Origin: a beta proteobacterium MWH-UniP1
GTDB taxonomy: Bacteria; Pseudomonadota; Gammaproteobacteria; Burkholderiales; Burkholderiaceae_A
NCBI GenBank assembly: GCA_036362785.1
Contig: CP143625.1
Location: 1,923,401-1,987,400 of the forward strand
Reading direction: 5' to 3'
Length of the DNA: 64,000 nt
In this document: in pieces, positions 31,920 through 43,810 of the stretch
How the letters are laid out: each line of letters begins with the position of its first letter
Numbering within the stretch: the stretch's first letter is position 1
Position numbers and translations under genes: made by a program
The notes under the pieces: generated by a model
Database searches by the model: none
What the model saw: only the letters and a program-made list of their open reading frames with translations
What the model was told of the DNA's origin: nothing

Positions 31920-32750
31920 TTATTTCCGCTTGTGACGGCTAGTCACGATCATGGAGGTGGTGCGCTTATTACGACGGGTCTTGTAGCCCTTGGTCGGAGT
32001 ACCCCATGGGCTAACGGCAACACGGCCCTCACCGGTACGACCTTCACCACCACCGTGTGGGTGATCGATCGGGTTCATGGCAACACCACGAACGGTCGGG
32101 CGGATACCACGCCAACGGACTGCACCGGCCTTGCCGAATTGGCGCAGGTTGTGCTCTTCATTACCCACTTCACCAATCGTTGCACGGCACTCGATATGAA
32201 CACGGCGAATCTCACCAGAGCGCAGACGAATCTGGGCGTAGGTGCCTTCGCGGGCCAGCAGCTGGGCGGAGCCACCTGCTGAACGGGCCAGCTGGGCGCC
32301 TTTGCCGGGCAGCATCTCGATGCAATGAATCGTCGTGCCCACCGGGATGTTACGCAAGGGCAAAGCATTACCAGGACGAATCGATGCTTCTGGACCGCTC
32401 ATCAGGCTTTGGCCGACCGCAATACCCTTGGGGGCGATGATGTAGCGACGCTCGCCATCGGCATAGCACAGCAGTGCAATATGGGCGCTGCGATTGGGGT
32501 CGTATTCAACGCGCTCAACCTTTGCAGCGATACCATCTTTGTTACGACGAAAATCGATCAGACGATAGTGCTGCTTGTGACCACCACCGCGATGACGGGT
32601 GGTGATGTGGCCGTTGTTATTACGGCCAGCAGTCTTCGACTGAGGCTCTAACAGGGCGTCGAAAGGACGGCCTTTATAGAGGTCAGGGTTGGTCACGCGA
32701 ACCACTGCGCGACGGCCTGGTGATGTTGGTTTCAGTTTTACGATCGGCAT
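31920..32750 (-). CDS. rplB: 50S ribosomal protein L2
   Basis: 276 residues. The C-terminal [17 protein letters not shown] holds the conserved histidine close to the peptidyl transferase centre. Largest primary 23S rRNA binder. Directly follows rplW with two bases between. Confidence 0.97.
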   Translation of the reverse strand: MPIVKLKPTSPGRRAVVRVTNPDLYKGRPFDALLEPQSKTAGRNNNGHITTRHRGGGHKQHYRLIDFRRNKDGIAAKVERVEYDPNRSAHIALLCYADGERRYIIAPKGIAVGQSLMSGPEASIRPGNALPLRNIPVGTTIHCIEMLPGKGAQLARSAGGSAQLLAREGTYAQIRLRSGEIRRVHIECRATIGEVGNEEHNLRQFGKAGAVRWRGIRPTVRGVAMNPIDHPHGGGEGRTGEGRVAVSPWGTPTKGYKTRRNKRTTSMIVTSRHKRK

Positions 32751-32752
32751 GA

Positions 32753-33052
32753 TTAGACAGCCTCCCCGCCGAAGTTAATTTCTTGACCCGCGGCCAGGCA
32801 AACAAAAGCCTTGCGTACGTTGCGGCGGCGACCCTCGGATCGGCCGAAACGCTTTGCCTTGCCCTTGACGTTCAACACGCTGACCTTGTCAACCTGCACT
32901 TTGAACATCAACTCAACAGCAGCCTTGATCTCTGGCTTGGTGGCATCCTGCAGCACGCGGAACGCGATCTGATTGTTCTGCTCGGCTACGGATGTGCTCT
33001 TTTCTGAAATGATCGGTGACAACAGCACCTTCATGAGACGCTCTTGGTTCAT
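32753..33052 (-). CDS. rplW: 50S ribosomal protein L23
   Basis: 99 residues, [20 protein letters not shown]... ending in [19 protein letters not shown]. Docking site for trigger factor and SRP at the tunnel exit. Its ATG overlaps the rplD stop by four bases. Confidence 0.96.
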   Translation of the reverse strand: MNQERLMKVLLSPIISEKSTSVAEQNNQIAFRVLQDATKPEIKAAVELMFKVQVDKVSVLNVKGKAKRFGRSEGRRRNVRKAFVCLAAGQEINFGGEAV

Positions 33053-33669
33053 GACAGCATCTCCTCTACTTTGGCAAGTGCCGCGCGGGTAATCAACACA
33101 CGGTCGAAATACACCAGGGACACTGGATCACAATATTCGGGCTCAACAATCGCAATGCTCTGCAGATTGCGGGTGGCCAAATGCAGATTCTCATCGAACG
33201 AATCGGTAATCAGCAGAAGCGAATCAACACCCATCTGCTTGAGTTTCGAAGCAACCAATTTGGTCTTGGGGGCTTCAACTTCAAACTTTTCAACCACAGC
33301 CAGACGGTCTTCACGGGCCAACTGCGACAAAATGGAACGCACACCAGCGCGATACATCTTCTTGTTGACCTTGTGTGAGAAGTTTTCGTCAGGCGAATTT
33401 GGGAAAATCTTGCCACCACCACGCCACAAGGGGCTTGAGGCACGGCCAGCACGTGCACGGCCAGTACCCTTTTGGCGCCAAGGCTTCTTGGTCGACTTGT
33501 TGATTTCTGCGCGACCCTTTTGCGCACGGTTACCGCTACGTGCGTTGGCCTGGTAGGCCACCACCACCTGATGGATCAGGGGTTCATTAAAGTCACGATT
33601 GAAAATGGTGTCGTTGGCCTGCACAGAGCCTGCAGCCTGGCCAGCGTCGTTTAAAAGTTTCAATTCCAT
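33049..33669 (-). CDS. rplD: 50S ribosomal protein L4
   Basis: 206 residues with the tunnel loop ([29 protein letters not shown]). In E. coli L4 also represses its own operon through the S10 leader; a structured leader lies here before rplC (34393-34434). Overlaps rplW by four bases. Confidence 0.97.
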   Translation of the reverse strand: MELKLLNDAGQAAGSVQANDTIFNRDFNEPLIHQVVVAYQANARSGNRAQKGRAEINKSTKKPWRQKGTGRARAGRASSPLWRGGGKIFPNSPDENFSHKVNKKMYRAGVRSILSQLAREDRLAVVEKFEVEAPKTKLVASKLKQMGVDSLLLITDSFDENLHLATRNLQSIAIVEPEYCDPVSLVYFDRVLITRAALAKVEEMLS

Positions 33670-33680
33670 CTGTGCGCCCC

Positions 33681-34343
33681 TTATGCGTTCTTGGCGGCTT
33701 TTGCTGCCGCACGTACGGTGGGACGAACCACGACGTTGCCGCCCTTGGAACCAGGCACCGCGCCCTTCACGAGCAAGAGCTGACGATCAGCGTCAACACG
33801 GGCGATTTCCAGGTTCTGGACGGTACGCTTCAACACGCCGTCATGGCCTGACATGCGCTTACCGGGGAATACGCGGCCAGGGTCCTGGGCCATACCAATG
33901 GAACCAGGCACATTGTGCGAGCGTGAGTTACCGTGGGATGCGCGGCCAGAGTTGAAGTTGTGGCGCTTGATCGTGCCGGTAAAGCCTTTACCCTGGGTGA
34001 TGCCAGTGACGTCGACTTTCTGGCCGGCCTGGAAAATGCCAGCGTTGATCGTTTCGCCGAGCTTGAGCTCGCCGACCTGATCAGCTGCAACCGAGAATTC
34101 TTTAATTGCCGAGGCGGCCTGAGCACCAGCCTTGGCCAAATGGCCAGCAACAGGCTTGGTGATCCGATTGGCACGCTTGGTGCCGAAGGCGACCTGCACT
34201 GCGGTATAGCCGTCAGTGTCAGCGGTTTTAATTTGGGCCACGCGGTTGTTCGACACGTCGATTACGGTTACGGGCACGGTATCGCCCTCTTCCGTAAAAA
34301 TACGGGTCATCCCAACCTTGCGACCGAGCAGTCCAAGGCTCAT
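33681..34343 (-). CDS. rplC: 50S ribosomal protein L3
   Basis: 220 residues, [20 protein letters not shown]... with [30 protein letters not shown], the arm that approaches the peptidyl transferase centre. Preceded by its own promoter and a hairpin leader, which separates it from rpsJ by 144 bp. Confidence 0.97.
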   Translation of the reverse strand: MSLGLLGRKVGMTRIFTEEGDTVPVTVIDVSNNRVAQIKTADTDGYTAVQVAFGTKRANRITKPVAGHLAKAGAQAASAIKEFSVAADQVGELKLGETINAGIFQAGQKVDVTGITQGKGFTGTIKRHNFNSGRASHGNSRSHNVPGSIGMAQDPGRVFPGKRMSGHDGVLKRTVQNLEIARVDADRQLLLVKGAVPGSKGGNVVVRPTVRAAAKAAKNA

Positions 34344-34392
34344 TTTTTCTCCGATCCCGACTTCGATTGGCCGGGGCTAAAAGGTAACAATT

Positions 34393-34434
34393 GGCTTTTC
34401 CGTGTCAGGGTAACCCCCTGATCGCGGGAAAGCC
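34393..34434 (-). promoter_or_regulatory. Structured leader at the 5' end of the rplC transcript
   Basis: On the minus strand, GGCTTTCCCG pairs with CGGAAAAGCC (9 of 10 positions), enclosing a second stem TCAGGG / CCCTGA with a 5-base loop. It begins almost at the predicted transcript start. By position it could be the local counterpart of the L4-controlled S10 leader of E. coli, but no sequence similarity is claimed. Confidence 0.5.
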
Positions 34435-34438
34435 TTAC

Positions 34439-34468
34439 ATTATAAACAACTTCTTAGCCCCCCGACAA
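34439..34468 (-). promoter_or_regulatory. Sigma-70 promoter of the S10 operon (rplC)
   Basis: Minus-strand TTGTCG (34463-34468), 18-base spacer, perfect TATAAT (34439-34444). It lies between rpsJ and rplC, so rpsJ belongs to the upstream tuf/str transcript. Confidence 0.7.
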
Positions 34469-34487
34469 GGGGCCAAGGCACAACTTT

Positions 34488-34796
34488 TTACTGCAGCTTA
34501 ATTTCGACGTCCACGCCGGCAGGCAGATCGAGCTTCATCAGGGCATCCACGGTCTTGTCGGTGGGGTCCACAATGTCCATCAGGCGCTGATGAGTACGAA
34601 TCTCGAGCTGGTCACGGGAAGTCTTGTTCACGTGGGGGCTGCGCAGAAGATCAAAACGTTTGATCGCCGTGGGCAGGGGCACTGGGCCACGAACCACTGC
34701 GCCGGTACGCTTGGCCGTGTCCACAATTTCCAATGCGGACTGGTCAATCAGCTTGTAATCAAATGCTTTTAGGCGAATACGGATTTTTTGTTGCAT
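34488..34796 (-). CDS. rpsJ: 30S ribosomal protein S10 / transcription antitermination factor NusE
   Basis: 102 residues, [25 protein letters not shown]... with the [23 protein letters not shown] loop. Also pairs with NusB in antitermination. Downstream of tuf, separated by 90 bp holding a GC-rich hairpin. Confidence 0.97.
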   Translation of the reverse strand: MQQKIRIRLKAFDYKLIDQSALEIVDTAKRTGAVVRGPVPLPTAIKRFDLLRSPHVNKTSRDQLEIRTHQRLMDIVDPTDKTVDALMKLDLPAGVDVEIKLQ

Positions 34797-34853
34797 GGTT
34801 TACTTCTCCAAAGAACGAATAAAGAGCGAACTAAACGACTAGGCGACTAGGTT

Positions 34854-34875
34854 AGCGGGGGCTTACACCCCCGCT
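34854..34875. other. GC-rich intercistronic hairpin between tuf and rpsJ
   Basis: Perfect 8-bp inverted repeat AGCGGGGG / CCCCCGCT with a 6-base loop just after the tuf stop. There is no T-run on the minus strand, so a processing or mRNA-protecting hairpin is more likely than a terminator. Confidence 0.5.
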
Positions 34876-34886
34876 AGAACCCTTCA

Positions 34887-36077
34887 TTACTCGATAATTT
34901 TTGCGACGACGCCGGCGCCGACGGTGCGGCCACCCTCACGGATAGCAAAACGCAGGCCCTGCTCCATCGCGATCGGGGCAATCAAGGCCACCGAAATCTT
35001 CACGTTGTCGCCAGGCATCACCATCTCGGTGCCAGCAGGCAGCTCCACCGCACCCGTTACGTCCGTCGTACGGAAGTAAAACTGGGGGCGATAGTTGTTA
35101 AAGAACGGCGTATGACGGCCACCCTCGTCTTTCGACAGAACATACACCTCGGCTTCAAACTTGGTGTGCGGGGTGATCGAACCGGGCTTGGCCAACACCT
35201 GACCACGCTCGACTTCCTCACGCTTGGTACCACGCAACAAAATACCCACGTTGTCACCCGCTTGGCCTTGATCCAAGAGCTTGCGGAACATCTCCACGCC
35301 CGTGCAGATGGTCTTGACCGTGGGCTTGATACCAACGATCTCAATCTCTTCACCCACCTTCACAATGCCACGCTCCACACGGCCAGTGACCACAGTACCG
35401 CGGCCAGAGATCGAGAACACGTCTTCGATCGGCATCAGGAATGCGCCGTCCACAGCACGCTTTGGCTCAGGAATGTAGGTATCCAGCGCCTCGGCCAGCT
35501 TCAAAATCGCGCCTTCGCCGAGCTCGCCCTTATCACCTTCCAAGGCCAGCTTGGCCGAGCCCTTGATGATCGGGGTGTCGTCACCGGGGAAGTCGTACTT
35601 CGAGAGCAGCTCACGCACTTCCATCTCAACGAGCTCTAACAACTCAGCATCGTCCACCATGTCGCACTTGTTCAAAAACACAATGATGTAAGGCACACCC
35701 ACCTGGCGGGCCAACAAAATGTGCTCTCGCGTCTGGGGCATCGGGCCGTCAGCAGCCGAACACACCAAAATCGCACCGTCCATCTGCGCCGCACCCGTGA
35801 TCATGTTCTTCACATAGTCAGCGTGACCCGGGCAGTCCACGTGTGCATAGTGACGGTTGGCCGTCTCGTACTCCACGTGCGCCGTGTTAATCGTGATACC
35901 ACGGGCCTTCTCTTCAGGCGCCGCATCAATCTCGTCGTACTTCTTCGCCTCACCACCAAACTTGGCAGACAACACCGTTGCAATAGCAGCCGTCAACGTC
36001 GTCTTACCATGGTCCACGTGACCAATCGTCCCAACGTTTACGTGCGGTTTGGTGCGCTCAAACTTACCCTTGGCCAT
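34887..36077 (-). CDS. tuf: Elongation factor Tu (copy 1, str side)
   Basis: GTPase that delivers aminoacyl-tRNA to the ribosome; 396 residues. G1 GHVDHGKT, G3 DCPGH, G4 NKCD are present, followed by the two beta-barrel domains. The protein is identical to the second copy at 51534-52724, and the DNA appears identical over the whole coding region while the flanks differ, pointing to gene conversion. Placed between fusA and rpsJ. Confidence 0.97.
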   Translation of the reverse strand: MAKGKFERTKPHVNVGTIGHVDHGKTTLTAAIATVLSAKFGGEAKKYDEIDAAPEEKARGITINTAHVEYETANRHYAHVDCPGHADYVKNMITGAAQMDGAILVCSAADGPMPQTREHILLARQVGVPYIIVFLNKCDMVDDAELLELVEMEVRELLSKYDFPGDDTPIIKGSAKLALEGDKGELGEGAILKLAEALDTYIPEPKRAVDGAFLMPIEDVFSISGRGTVVTGRVERGIVKVGEEIEIVGIKPTVKTICTGVEMFRKLLDQGQAGDNVGILLRGTKREEVERGQVLAKPGSITPHTKFEAEVYVLSKDEGGRHTPFFNNYRPQFYFRTTDVTGAVELPAGTEMVMPGDNVKISVALIAPIAMEQGLRFAIREGGRTVGAGVVAKIIE

Positions 36078-36151
36078 GATTTATTTCCTTCATCAATCAA
36101 AATTTAATTATTAACAAAGCAGAGGTTAACCCCTGCGGGCTTCGTTACAAC

Positions 36152-38251
36152 TTATTTGCCTCGGCTGGTCACGACCGCCTCAGCAACGTTCTTAGGTGCT
36201 TCACTGTAATGCTTGAATTCCATCGTGTAGGTTGCACGGCCCTGTGTCAGAGAACGCAGCGTCGTGGCGTAACCAAACATCTCGGAGAGCGGCACTTCAG
36301 CTTTGATCGCCTTACCACCGCCCACCATATCGTCCATGCCCTGAACCATGCCGCGGCGTGAGGACAGATCGCCCATGACCGTACCAGCGTAGTCTTCCGG
36401 CGTTTCCACTTCCACCGACATCATTGGCTCGAGCAGCACGGGATTGGCTTTCCTACATCCGTCTTTAAAGCCCATGGAAGCGGCCAATTCAAAGGCGATC
36501 TGCGAGGAGTCCACGTCGTGGTAGGAGCCATCAAACAGCGTGACTTTGACATCCACCACTGGATAGCCGGCCATCACACCGCTATTCATGGTGTCTTTAA
36601 CGCCTTTATCCACGGACGGAATAAATTCGCGAGGCACCACACCACCTTTGATCGCGTCAACGAACTCGTAACCCTTGCCTTCTGGCTGCGGTTCGATTTT
36701 GAGCCAGACGTGGCCGTACTGGCCCTTACCGCCCGACTGCTTGACGTATTTACCTTCGATTTCGACGGGCTTGCGAATCGTTTCACGGTAGGCCACCTGG
36801 GGTTTGCCCACTGTGGCTTCCACGCCAAATTCGCGCTTCATGCGATCGACAATGATCTCAAGGTGCAGCTCGCCCATGCCAGAAATAATGGTCTGGCCGG
36901 ACTCTTCGTCGGTGCGAACACGGAACGATGGATCTTCTTTGGCCAAACGGCCAAGGGCAATACCCATTTTTTCCTGGTCTGCTTTGGTCTTGGGCTCAAC
37001 AGCCTGAGAGATCACAGGCTCGGGGAAGACCATGCGCTCGAGAATAATTTCAGCATCACCGTCGCAAAGCGTTTCACCCGTGGTCACTTCTTTCAAACCA
37101 ACGCAGGCAGCGATGTCACCGGCCAACACTTCGGTAATCTCTTCACGGTTATTGGCATGCATCTGCAACACACGGCCAATACGCTCTTTTTTGCCCTTGA
37201 TGGGGTTGTAAACCGTATCGCCAGATTTCAACACGCCGGAATACACACGGATAAAGGTGAGCTGGCCAACGAAAGGATCCGTCATTAATTTGAATGCCAA
37301 GGCCGAGAATTTCTCGCCGTCATCTGCTTTCCGCTCGGCGGGCTGGTCGCGTGTATCCAGACCCTGCACCGGAGGAATATCCACGGGCGAGGGCAAGAAG
37401 TCGATCACGGCATCCAGCATACGCTGCACGCCCTTGTTCTTAAATGCGGTGCCGCAAAGCATGGGCTGAACTTCGGTGGCAATGGTTCGCGTGCGAAGAC
37501 CCTTCTTGATATCGGCTTCATCAAGATCGCCGTTCTCAAGATACTTGTTCATCAATTCTTCACTGGCTTCGGCAGCGGCCTCGACCATCTTTTCGCGCCA
37601 CTCTTTGGCGGTCTCAACCAAGTCAGCGGGAATCTCTTGGTGTTCGAACTTCATGCCCTGAGATGCCTCGTCCCAAATGATGGCCTTCATCTTGAGCAGA
37701 TCCACCACACCCTTGAAGTTTTCTTCCGCGCCGATAGGAATCACCACGGGGATTGGGTTGGCTTTTAAGCGGGTGCGCATCTGGTCATAGACCTTGAAGA
37801 AGTTGGCACCAGTGCGGTCCATCTTGTTCACAAAGGCCAGGCGGGGCACTTTGTATTTGTTGGCCTGACGCCAGACTGTTTCGGACTGGGGCTGTACACC
37901 ACCCACCGCGCAGTAGACCATGCAGGCGCCGTCGAGCACACGCATGGAACGCTCAACTTCAATCGTGAAGTCCACGTGACCCGGGGTGTCAATGATGTTG
38001 AACCGATGCTCGGGATAGGACATGTCCATGCCCTTCCAGAAGCAGGTCGTGGCCGCCGATGTAATCGTGATGCCACGCTCTTGCTCTTGCTCCATCCAGT
38101 CCATGGTGGCGGCACCGTCATGGACCTCACCGATCTTATGGTTCACACCGGTGTAAAACAAAATACGCTCGGTGGTCGTGGTCTTGCCAGCGTCAATGTG
38201 GGCGCTAATACCAATATTCCGGTAGCGTTCGATCGGGGTCTTACGGGCCAT
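36152..38251 (-). CDS. fusA: Elongation factor G
   Basis: Translocation GTPase, 699 residues. G1 is [16 protein letters not shown]3 DTPGHVDFT and G4 NKMDR, with the later domain III-V blocks ([21 protein letters not shown]) also clear. Lies 84 bp after rpsG and 74 bp before tuf in the str cluster. Confidence 0.97.
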   Translation of the reverse strand: MARKTPIERYRNIGISAHIDAGKTTTTERILFYTGVNHKIGEVHDGAATMDWMEQEQERGITITSAATTCFWKGMDMSYPEHRFNIIDTPGHVDFTIEVERSMRVLDGACMVYCAVGGVQPQSETVWRQANKYKVPRLAFVNKMDRTGANFFKVYDQMRTRLKANPIPVVIPIGAEENFKGVVDLLKMKAIIWDEASQGMKFEHQEIPADLVETAKEWREKMVEAAAEASEELMNKYLENGDLDEADIKKGLRTRTIATEVQPMLCGTAFKNKGVQRMLDAVIDFLPSPVDIPPVQGLDTRDQPAERKADDGEKFSALAFKLMTDPFVGQLTFIRVYSGVLKSGDTVYNPIKGKKERIGRVLQMHANNREEITEVLAGDIAACVGLKEVTTGETLCDGDAEIILERMVFPEPVISQAVEPKTKADQEKMGIALGRLAKEDPSFRVRTDEESGQTIISGMGELHLEIIVDRMKREFGVEATVGKPQVAYRETIRKPVEIEGKYVKQSGGKGQYGHVWLKIEPQPEGKGYEFVDAIKGGVVPREFIPSVDKGVKDTMNSGVMAGYPVVDVKVTLFDGSYHDVDSSQIAFELAASMGFKDGCRKANPVLLEPMMSVEVETPEDYAGTVMGDLSSRRGMVQGMDDMVGGGKAIKAEVPLSEMFGYATTLRSLTQGRATYTMEFKHYSEAPKNVAEAVVTSRGK

Positions 38252-38335
38252 AAAAAATCCTGAACTATTTAAATAATTAACGACAAAGGTCGAGACAATG
38301 GGGTGTGCGGCAGATCATGCAGCGCCCCCATCACA

Positions 38336-38806
38336 TCAGAAGCGGAAATGCGAGAAGGCCTTGTTGGCTTCTGCCATACGGTGAACTTCATCACGCTTTT
38401 TCACTGCACCGCCACGGCCTTCAGCGGCTTCGAGCAGCTCACCGGCCAAACGCAGATTCATCGACTTTTCGCCACGTTTCTTTGCAGCTTCGCGCAGCCA
38501 ACGCATGGCAAGCGCAGAACGACGCGAGGGGCGAACTTCGACCGGCACCTGGTAGTTGGCACCACCCACACGGCGACTTTTGACTTCAACAGCAGGCTTG
38601 GCGTTGTTCAATGCCTGGTGGAAGATCTCGATTGGGTTCTTGCTGGCTTTCTTTTCGATGAATTCGAAAGCACCGTAAACGATGCGCTCAGCAACGGCTT
38701 TTTTGCCGTGGAGCATCACCACGTTAATGAATTTAGAGACATCTTCGCTGCCAAATTTTGGATCAGCGAGAACAATACGTTTTGGTACTTCGCGACGACG
38801 AGGCAT
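38336..38806 (-). CDS. rpsG: 30S ribosomal protein S7
   Basis: 156 residues, [21 protein letters not shown]..., with [20 protein letters not shown]. Initiates assembly of the 30S head and, in E. coli, represses the str operon. 143 bp after rpsL. Confidence 0.97.
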   Translation of the reverse strand: MPRRREVPKRIVLADPKFGSEDVSKFINVVMLHGKKAVAERIVYGAFEFIEKKASKNPIEIFHQALNNAKPAVEVKSRRVGGANYQVPVEVRPSRRSALAMRWLREAAKKRGEKSMNLRLAGELLEAAEGRGGAVKKRDEVHRMAEANKAFSHFRF

Positions 38807-38949
38807 TTAATTTTCCTTATTCAGTTGAACCGCAGTTGTCTTTGGTTCTGCCCGGCACGTGCTTCTCATGTCCGGGCCCTTACGTGATGCAACACGCAGT
38901 TGCGTGTCACACCGGTTAATGAAGGTTGCTTAGCGCAGGAAACCCTGAA

Positions 38950-39327
38950 TTAAGCAGCCTTCGGACGCTTCGATCCGTACTTGGATCGAGACTGTTTACG
39001 ATCTTTCACACCCTGCAGGTCAAGCGAGCCGCGAACGATGTGGTAACGCACACCAGGCAAGTCTTTTACACGACCGCCACGGATCAGTACGACCGAGTGC
39101 TCTTGCAGGTTGTGGCCTTCACCACCGATGTAGCTAATGACTTCAAAGCCATTGGTCAGGCGAATCTTGGCAACCTTACGGAGTGCGGAGTTCGGCTTTT
39201 TCGGCGTGGTGGTGTAGACACGGGTACATACGCCGCGACGCTGAGGGCTCGACTGGAGGGCCGGGCTCTTGCTCTTCACGACTTCAGAGGTTCTGGGTTT
39301 GCGAACCAGCTGGTTAATGGTGGGCAT
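38950..39327 (-). CDS. rpsL: 30S ribosomal protein S12
   Basis: 125 residues; decoding-centre protein. The two lysine regions tied to streptomycin resistance ([15 protein letters not shown] and [13 protein letters not shown]) read as wild type. First gene of the str operon after the rpoC terminator region. Confidence 0.97.
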   Translation of the reverse strand: MPTINQLVRKPRTSEVVKSKSPALQSSPQRRGVCTRVYTTTPKKPNSALRKVAKIRLTNGFEVISYIGGEGHNLQEHSVVLIRGGRVKDLPGVRYHIVRGSLDLQGVKDRKQSRSKYGSKRPKAA

Positions 39328-39376
39328 TGTTCTTAATCTCTCTAAATTTTCTTGAATTCGGTTTCGCTAAATCGCG

Positions 39377-39402
39377 AAAAGCCTTCAATTTTCAAGGCTT
39401 TT
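39377..39402. terminator. Probable terminator between rpoC and rpsL
   Basis: Perfect 9-bp inverted repeat AAAAGCCTT / AAGGCTTTT with an 8-base loop, 91 bases after the rpoC stop. Only four T close each side, so termination may be partial. Confidence 0.6.
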
Positions 39403-39417
39403 CAATAATGCTGTCAA
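39388..39417 (-). promoter_or_regulatory. Possible str operon promoter
   Basis: A perfect minus-strand TTGACA (39412-39417) is followed at 18 bases by GAAAAT (39388-39393), a 4-of-6 match for -10, overlapping the terminator stem. Weak but the only candidate between rpoC and rpsL. Confidence 0.35.
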
Positions 39418-39492
39418 GCACAAACATCGGCCATCGGGGTGGCGCTGACTTTTTAGAGCAGCACCAACCCCGCCAATCGACATCTTGTCCGG

Positions 39493-42400
39493 TTAAGTTG
39501 CCGAAGCACCCTCTTCCGGATTTCCTGCTGGGGTGTCACCTGGCAAAACTGCTGCCGAGGCACCACCTTCTTGCGACTCAACCTCGTCGTCAGCACTCGA
39601 GAACAACGCTTCGGCCTCGATCGCTGCCTGCTGGGCGGCGGTCTGGGCTTCGGCGGCCTCGATGGCCTCGCGCTCTTTTCGGGCCTTGTGATACGCCAGA
39701 CCAGTTCCGGCAGGAATCAGTCGGCCGACAATCACGTTTTCCTTCAGGCCACGCAACTCGTCGCGCTTGCCCATGATGGCGGCTTCGGTCAAGACACGGG
39801 TGGTCTCTTGGAACGATGCTGCCGAAATAAAGGAATCGGTAGAGAGCGATGCCTTGGTAATACCCAAGAGCTTGTTTTCGTACATGGCGGGACGCTTGTT
39901 CTCAGCAACAGCGCGGTCGTTCTCGTCCAACAACTCGGAACGCTCCACTTCTTCGCCGTTGATGAAGCGGGTATCGCCTGCATCGGTGACGCGGACACGA
40001 CGCAACATCTGACGCACGATGACCTCAATATGCTTGTCGTTGATCTTCACGCCCTGGAGTCGATAGACGTCCTGGACTTCGTCAACGATGTAACGGGCAA
40101 GTGCTTCGACACCCAAGAGACGCAGAATGTCTTGTGGGTCGGCCGGGCCGTCCACAATCAATTCACCCTTGTTCACAATCTGGCCGTCGTGGACCAGAAC
40201 GTTTTTCTCTTTCGAGATCAGGGTCTCGTACTGCACGCCGTCCATATCGGTAATGATCAGACGCTGTTTGCCCTTGGTGTCTTTACCAAACGACACCGTA
40301 CCGGTAACTTCGGCCAACATGCCGGCGTCTTTGGGTGAACGGGCCTCGAACAACTCGGCCACGCGTGGTAGACCACCGGTAATATCACGGGTCTTTTGCG
40401 ACTCTTGCGGGATACGTGCCAGCACTTCGCCAACCGATACATCTTGACCATCACGCACGGTAATCAGCGCGCCGACCGGGAAGGAGATGTTCACGCTGTG
40501 GTCGGTGCCGGCGATCTTGACTTCTTCGCCCTTGGCGTCGATCAGCTTCACCTGAGGACGAACGCCCTTGACCTGTGCACCGCCGCGGCGTTTTGCATCA
40601 ATCACCACCAGGGTCGACAGACCAGTAATCTCGTCGATCTGTTTGGCAACAGTGACGCCTTCTTCCACGTTTTCAAACTTCACCTGGCCGCCGTACTCCG
40701 AAATGATCGGACGTGTGAGCGGATCCCAAGTCGCCAACATGGCGCCGGCCTTAACGGTCTTGCCATCCATGGACAACAAGGTGGCGCCGTAAGGCACCTT
40801 GTGACGCTCGCGCTCACGGCCATTGTCGTCAGTGATCAAGACTTCACCAGAACGTGAAATCACGATGGGCTCGCCCTTGGCGTTGGTGACATAGCGCATG
40901 GTGGGTGTGAAGCGCACCAAGCCATTGGACTTGGCTTCAACGCCGCTGGCCGCAGCAGTACGCGATGCAGCACCACCGATGTGGAAGGTACGCATGGTCA
41001 GCTGAGTACCAGGCTCACCAATCGACTGGGCAGCGATCACACCAACGGCCTCACCAACGTTGACCAAGTGGCCACGGCCAAGATCACGGCCATAGCACTT
41101 GGCACACAGACCAAAGCGCGTGCCGCAGGTCAGCGGTGTACGCACACGAACTTCATCAATGCCCAGGCGCTCAATGTCTTCCACTGCGTCTTCATCGAGC
41201 AGTTTGCCGGATTCAAAGAGGGTTTCCTGAGTCTCGGGGTTGACGACTTCCGCTGCCGTGACGCGACCAAGAATGCGATCACGCAAGGCTTCGATGACTT
41301 CACCGCCCTCGACCAGAGCCTTCATGTTGATGCCGTTGCTGGTGCCGCAATCGTCTTCGATCACGACCAAGTCCTGGGTCACGTCGACCAATCGACGGGT
41401 CAGGTAGCCAGAGTTCGCCGTCTTCAACGCCGTGTCGGCCAGACCCTTACGTGCACCGTGGGTCGAGATGAAGTACTGCAACACGTTCAAGCCTTCGCGG
41501 AAGTTTGCCGTAATTGGTGTTTCGATGATCGAGCCATCGGGCTTGGCCATCAGGCCACGCATACCAGCAAGCTGTCGAATCTGTGCGGCAGAACCACGGG
41601 CACCCGAGTCGGCCATCATGTAAATCGAGTTAAACGATTCCTGGCGTGCATCTTTGCCGTGACGATCTTTCACCGGCTCGCTGGCCAGCTGGGTCATCAT
41701 GGCCTTGCCAACGTCATCACCAGCACGGCCCCAGATGTCGACCACTTTGTTGTAGCGCTCACCCTGAGTGACCAGGCCGGAGGCATACTGCTGCTCGATC
41801 TCTTTGACTTCTTTTTCGGCCTTGGACAGGATGTCTACTTTCTGTGGTGGCACCAACATGTCGTCCACACAGATTGAGATACCGGCACGGGTGGCCAAAG
41901 CAAAACCAGACTGCAGCAGTTTGTCCGCAAGAATCACCGTGTCACGCAGGCCGCAACGGCGGAAGGACACGTTAATCAGGCGAGAGATTTCTTTTTTCTT
42001 CAACGCCTTGTTCATATGAACAAAGGACAGGCCGGGGGGAAGAATCTTGGACAACAAGGCACGGCCAACCGTGGTCTCGTAACGGGTCATCTTCGGCGTC
42101 TTGGCCTTGGTCACTGGATCAATATCGACTTCAGCAATCCGCACTGTGATCTTGGTGCCAAGCTCCACCTGGCCGTTGCCATAGGCACGTTCTACTTCCG
42201 CAACATCCGCAAAGAACATGCCCTCGCCCTTGCCGTTAACGCGCTCACGGGTTGTGTAATACAGACCCAGCACGATGTCTTGCGAAGGAACAATCGAAGG
42301 CTCGCCGTTCGACGGGAAGAGCACGTTGTTCGACGCCAGCATCAGGGTGCGGGCTTCCATCTGCGCTTCGATAGAAAGCGGCACGTGGACAGCCATCTGG

Positions 42401-43791
42401 TCACCGTCGAAGTCCGCGTTAAACGCAGCGCAGACCAGTGGGTGCAGCTGAATGGCCTTGCCTTCGATTAGGACGGGCTCAAAGGCCTGAATACCAAGGC
42501 GGTGCAGGGTTGGTGCACGGTTGAGCATCACGGGATGCTCACGAATCACTTCTTCCAAAATATCCCAGACTTCAGGAACCTGTTGCTCCACCAGCTTCTT
42601 GGCCGCCTTAATTGTGGTGGCCATGCCGCGGAGTTCCAGCTTATTGAAGATGAAAGGCTTGAAGAGTTCCAAGGCCATCAGCTTGGGCAGGCCGCACTGA
42701 TGCAGTTTCAAGGTCGGGCCCACCACAATGACCGAACGGCCAGAGTAGTCGACACGCTTACCCAACAGGTTCTGACGAAAACGGCCGCCCTTACCTTTGA
42801 TCATGTCCGCAAGCGACTTCAGGGGACGCTTGTTCGCGCCCGTCATGGCCTTGCCGCGACGACCGTTATCAAGCAATGAGTCAACCGCCTCTTGCAGCAT
42901 CCGCTTTTCATTGCGCACGATGATGTCAGGGGCCTTGAGCTCCAGCAGGCGGCGCAGACGGTTGTTACGGTTGATCACGCGACGATAGAGATCGTTCAGA
43001 TCAGACGTCGCGAAACGGCCACCATCCAGCGGAACGAGAGGGCGAAGCTCTGGTGGCAGCACGGGCAGCACTTCCAGAATCATCCACTCGGGCTTCACAC
43101 CAGACTTATCGAAACCCTCAAGCACTTTCAAACGCTTGGCGATCTTCTTGATCTTGGCTTCCGAAGAGGTCTCAGCAAGTTCGGTACGGAGTTTTTCGAT
43201 CTCATTTTTGAGATCGATTTCGCGCAGCAATTCGCGGATGCCTTCTGCACCCATCATGGCGACAAAACCGTCGCCATACTGCTCTTGCTTGGCCAGGTAG
43301 TCGTCTTCGGTCATGATCTGGCCGCGCTTGAGCGGGGTCACATCGGGGTGAATCACCACAAATGCTTCGAAATACAGCACGCGCTCAATGTCACGCAGCG
43401 TCATGTCGAGCACCATGCCCAGACGGGACGGCAGCGACTTCAGAAACCAGATGTGGGCAACCGGGCTGGCCAGGTCAATATGGCCCATGCGCTCACGACG
43501 GACCTTGGTCAACGTAACTTCAACGTTACACTTTTCGCAGATCACACCGCGGTGCTTTAAGCGTTTGTACTTGCCACACAAGCACTCGTAGTCTTTCACT
43601 GGGCCAAAGATCTTGGCACAGAACAGACCGTCCCGCTCAGGCTTAAAGGTACGGTAGTTGATGGTCTCGGGCTTTTTAACTTCGCCATAAGACCATGAAC
43701 GGATTTTTTCGGGCGAAGCCAGACCGATCTTGATCTTGTCAAAAACCTGGTCTTGCTGAACCTGCTTAAATAAGTCGAGTAGCGCTTTCAT
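39493..43791 (-). CDS. rpoC: DNA-directed RNA polymerase subunit beta'
   Basis: 1,432 residues. The zinc-binding cysteines near the N-terminus ([19 protein letters not shown]), the catalytic [12 protein letters not shown] with three aspartates, and the second zinc cluster ([16 protein letters not shown]) are intact. The bridge-helix and trigger-loop regions are in place. The tail beyond about residue 1,390 is Ala/Glu-rich. Starts 19 bp after rpoB. Confidence 0.97.
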   Translation of the reverse strand: MKALLDLFKQVQQDQVFDKIKIGLASPEKIRSWSYGEVKKPETINYRTFKPERDGLFCAKIFGPVKDYECLCGKYKRLKHRGVICEKCNVEVTLTKVRRERMGHIDLASPVAHIWFLKSLPSRLGMVLDMTLRDIERVLYFEAFVVIHPDVTPLKRGQIMTEDDYLAKQEQYGDGFVAMMGAEGIRELLREIDLKNEIEKLRTELAETSSEAKIKKIAKRLKVLEGFDKSGVKPEWMILEVLPVLPPELRPLVPLDGGRFATSDLNDLYRRVINRNNRLRRLLELKAPDIIVRNEKRMLQEAVDSLLDNGRRGKAMTGANKRPLKSLADMIKGKGGRFRQNLLGKRVDYSGRSVIVVGPTLKLHQCGLPKLMALELFKPFIFNKLELRGMATTIKAAKKLVEQQVPEVWDILEEVIREHPVMLNRAPTLHRLGIQAFEPVLIEGKAIQLHPLVCAAFNADFDGDQMAVHVPLSIEAQMEARTLMLASNNVLFPSNGEPSIVPSQDIVLGLYYTTRERVNGKGEGMFFADVAEVERAYGNGQVELGTKITVRIAEVDIDPVTKAKTPKMTRYETTVGRALLSKILPPGLSFVHMNKALKKKEISRLINVSFRRCGLRDTVILADKLLQSGFALATRAGISICVDDMLVPPQKVDILSKAEKEVKEIEQQYASGLVTQGERYNKVVDIWGRAGDDVGKAMMTQLASEPVKDRHGKDARQESFNSIYMMADSGARGSAAQIRQLAGMRGLMAKPDGSIIETPITANFREGLNVLQYFISTHGARKGLADTALKTANSGYLTRRLVDVTQDLVVIEDDCGTSNGINMKALVEGGEVIEALRDRILGRVTAAEVVNPETQETLFESGKLLDEDAVEDIERLGIDEVRVRTPLTCGTRFGLCAKCYGRDLGRGHLVNVGEAVGVIAAQSIGEPGTQLTMRTFHIGGAASRTAAASGVEAKSNGLVRFTPTMRYVTNAKGEPIVISRSGEVLITDDNGRERERHKVPYGATLLSMDGKTVKAGAMLATWDPLTRPIISEYGGQVKFENVEEGVTVAKQIDEITGLSTLVVIDAKRRGGAQVKGVRPQVKLIDAKGEEVKIAGTDHSVNISFPVGALITVRDGQDVSVGEVLARIPQESQKTRDITGGLPRVAELFEARSPKDAGMLAEVTGTVSFGKDTKGKQRLIITDMDGVQYETLISKEKNVLVHDGQIVNKGELIVDGPADPQDILRLLGVEALARYIVDEVQDVYRLQGVKINDKHIEVIVRQMLRRVRVTDAGDTRFINGEEVERSELLDENDRAVAENKRPAMYENKLLGITKASLSTDSFISAASFQETTRVLTEAAIMGKRDELRGLKENVIVGRLIPAGTGLAYHKARKEREAIEAAEAQTAAQQAAIEAEALFSSADDEVESQEGGASAAVLPGDTPAGNPEEGASAT

Positions 43792-43810
43792 GTGTCTACC
43801 TTTTTAAGAA

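Noticed and set aside
36518..37288. 256-codon plus-strand open frame
   Set aside because: Antisense shadow of fusA, no start signal.
40981..41877. 298-codon plus-strand open frame
   Set aside because: Antisense shadow of rpoC; the reverse frame stays open because of codon bias.
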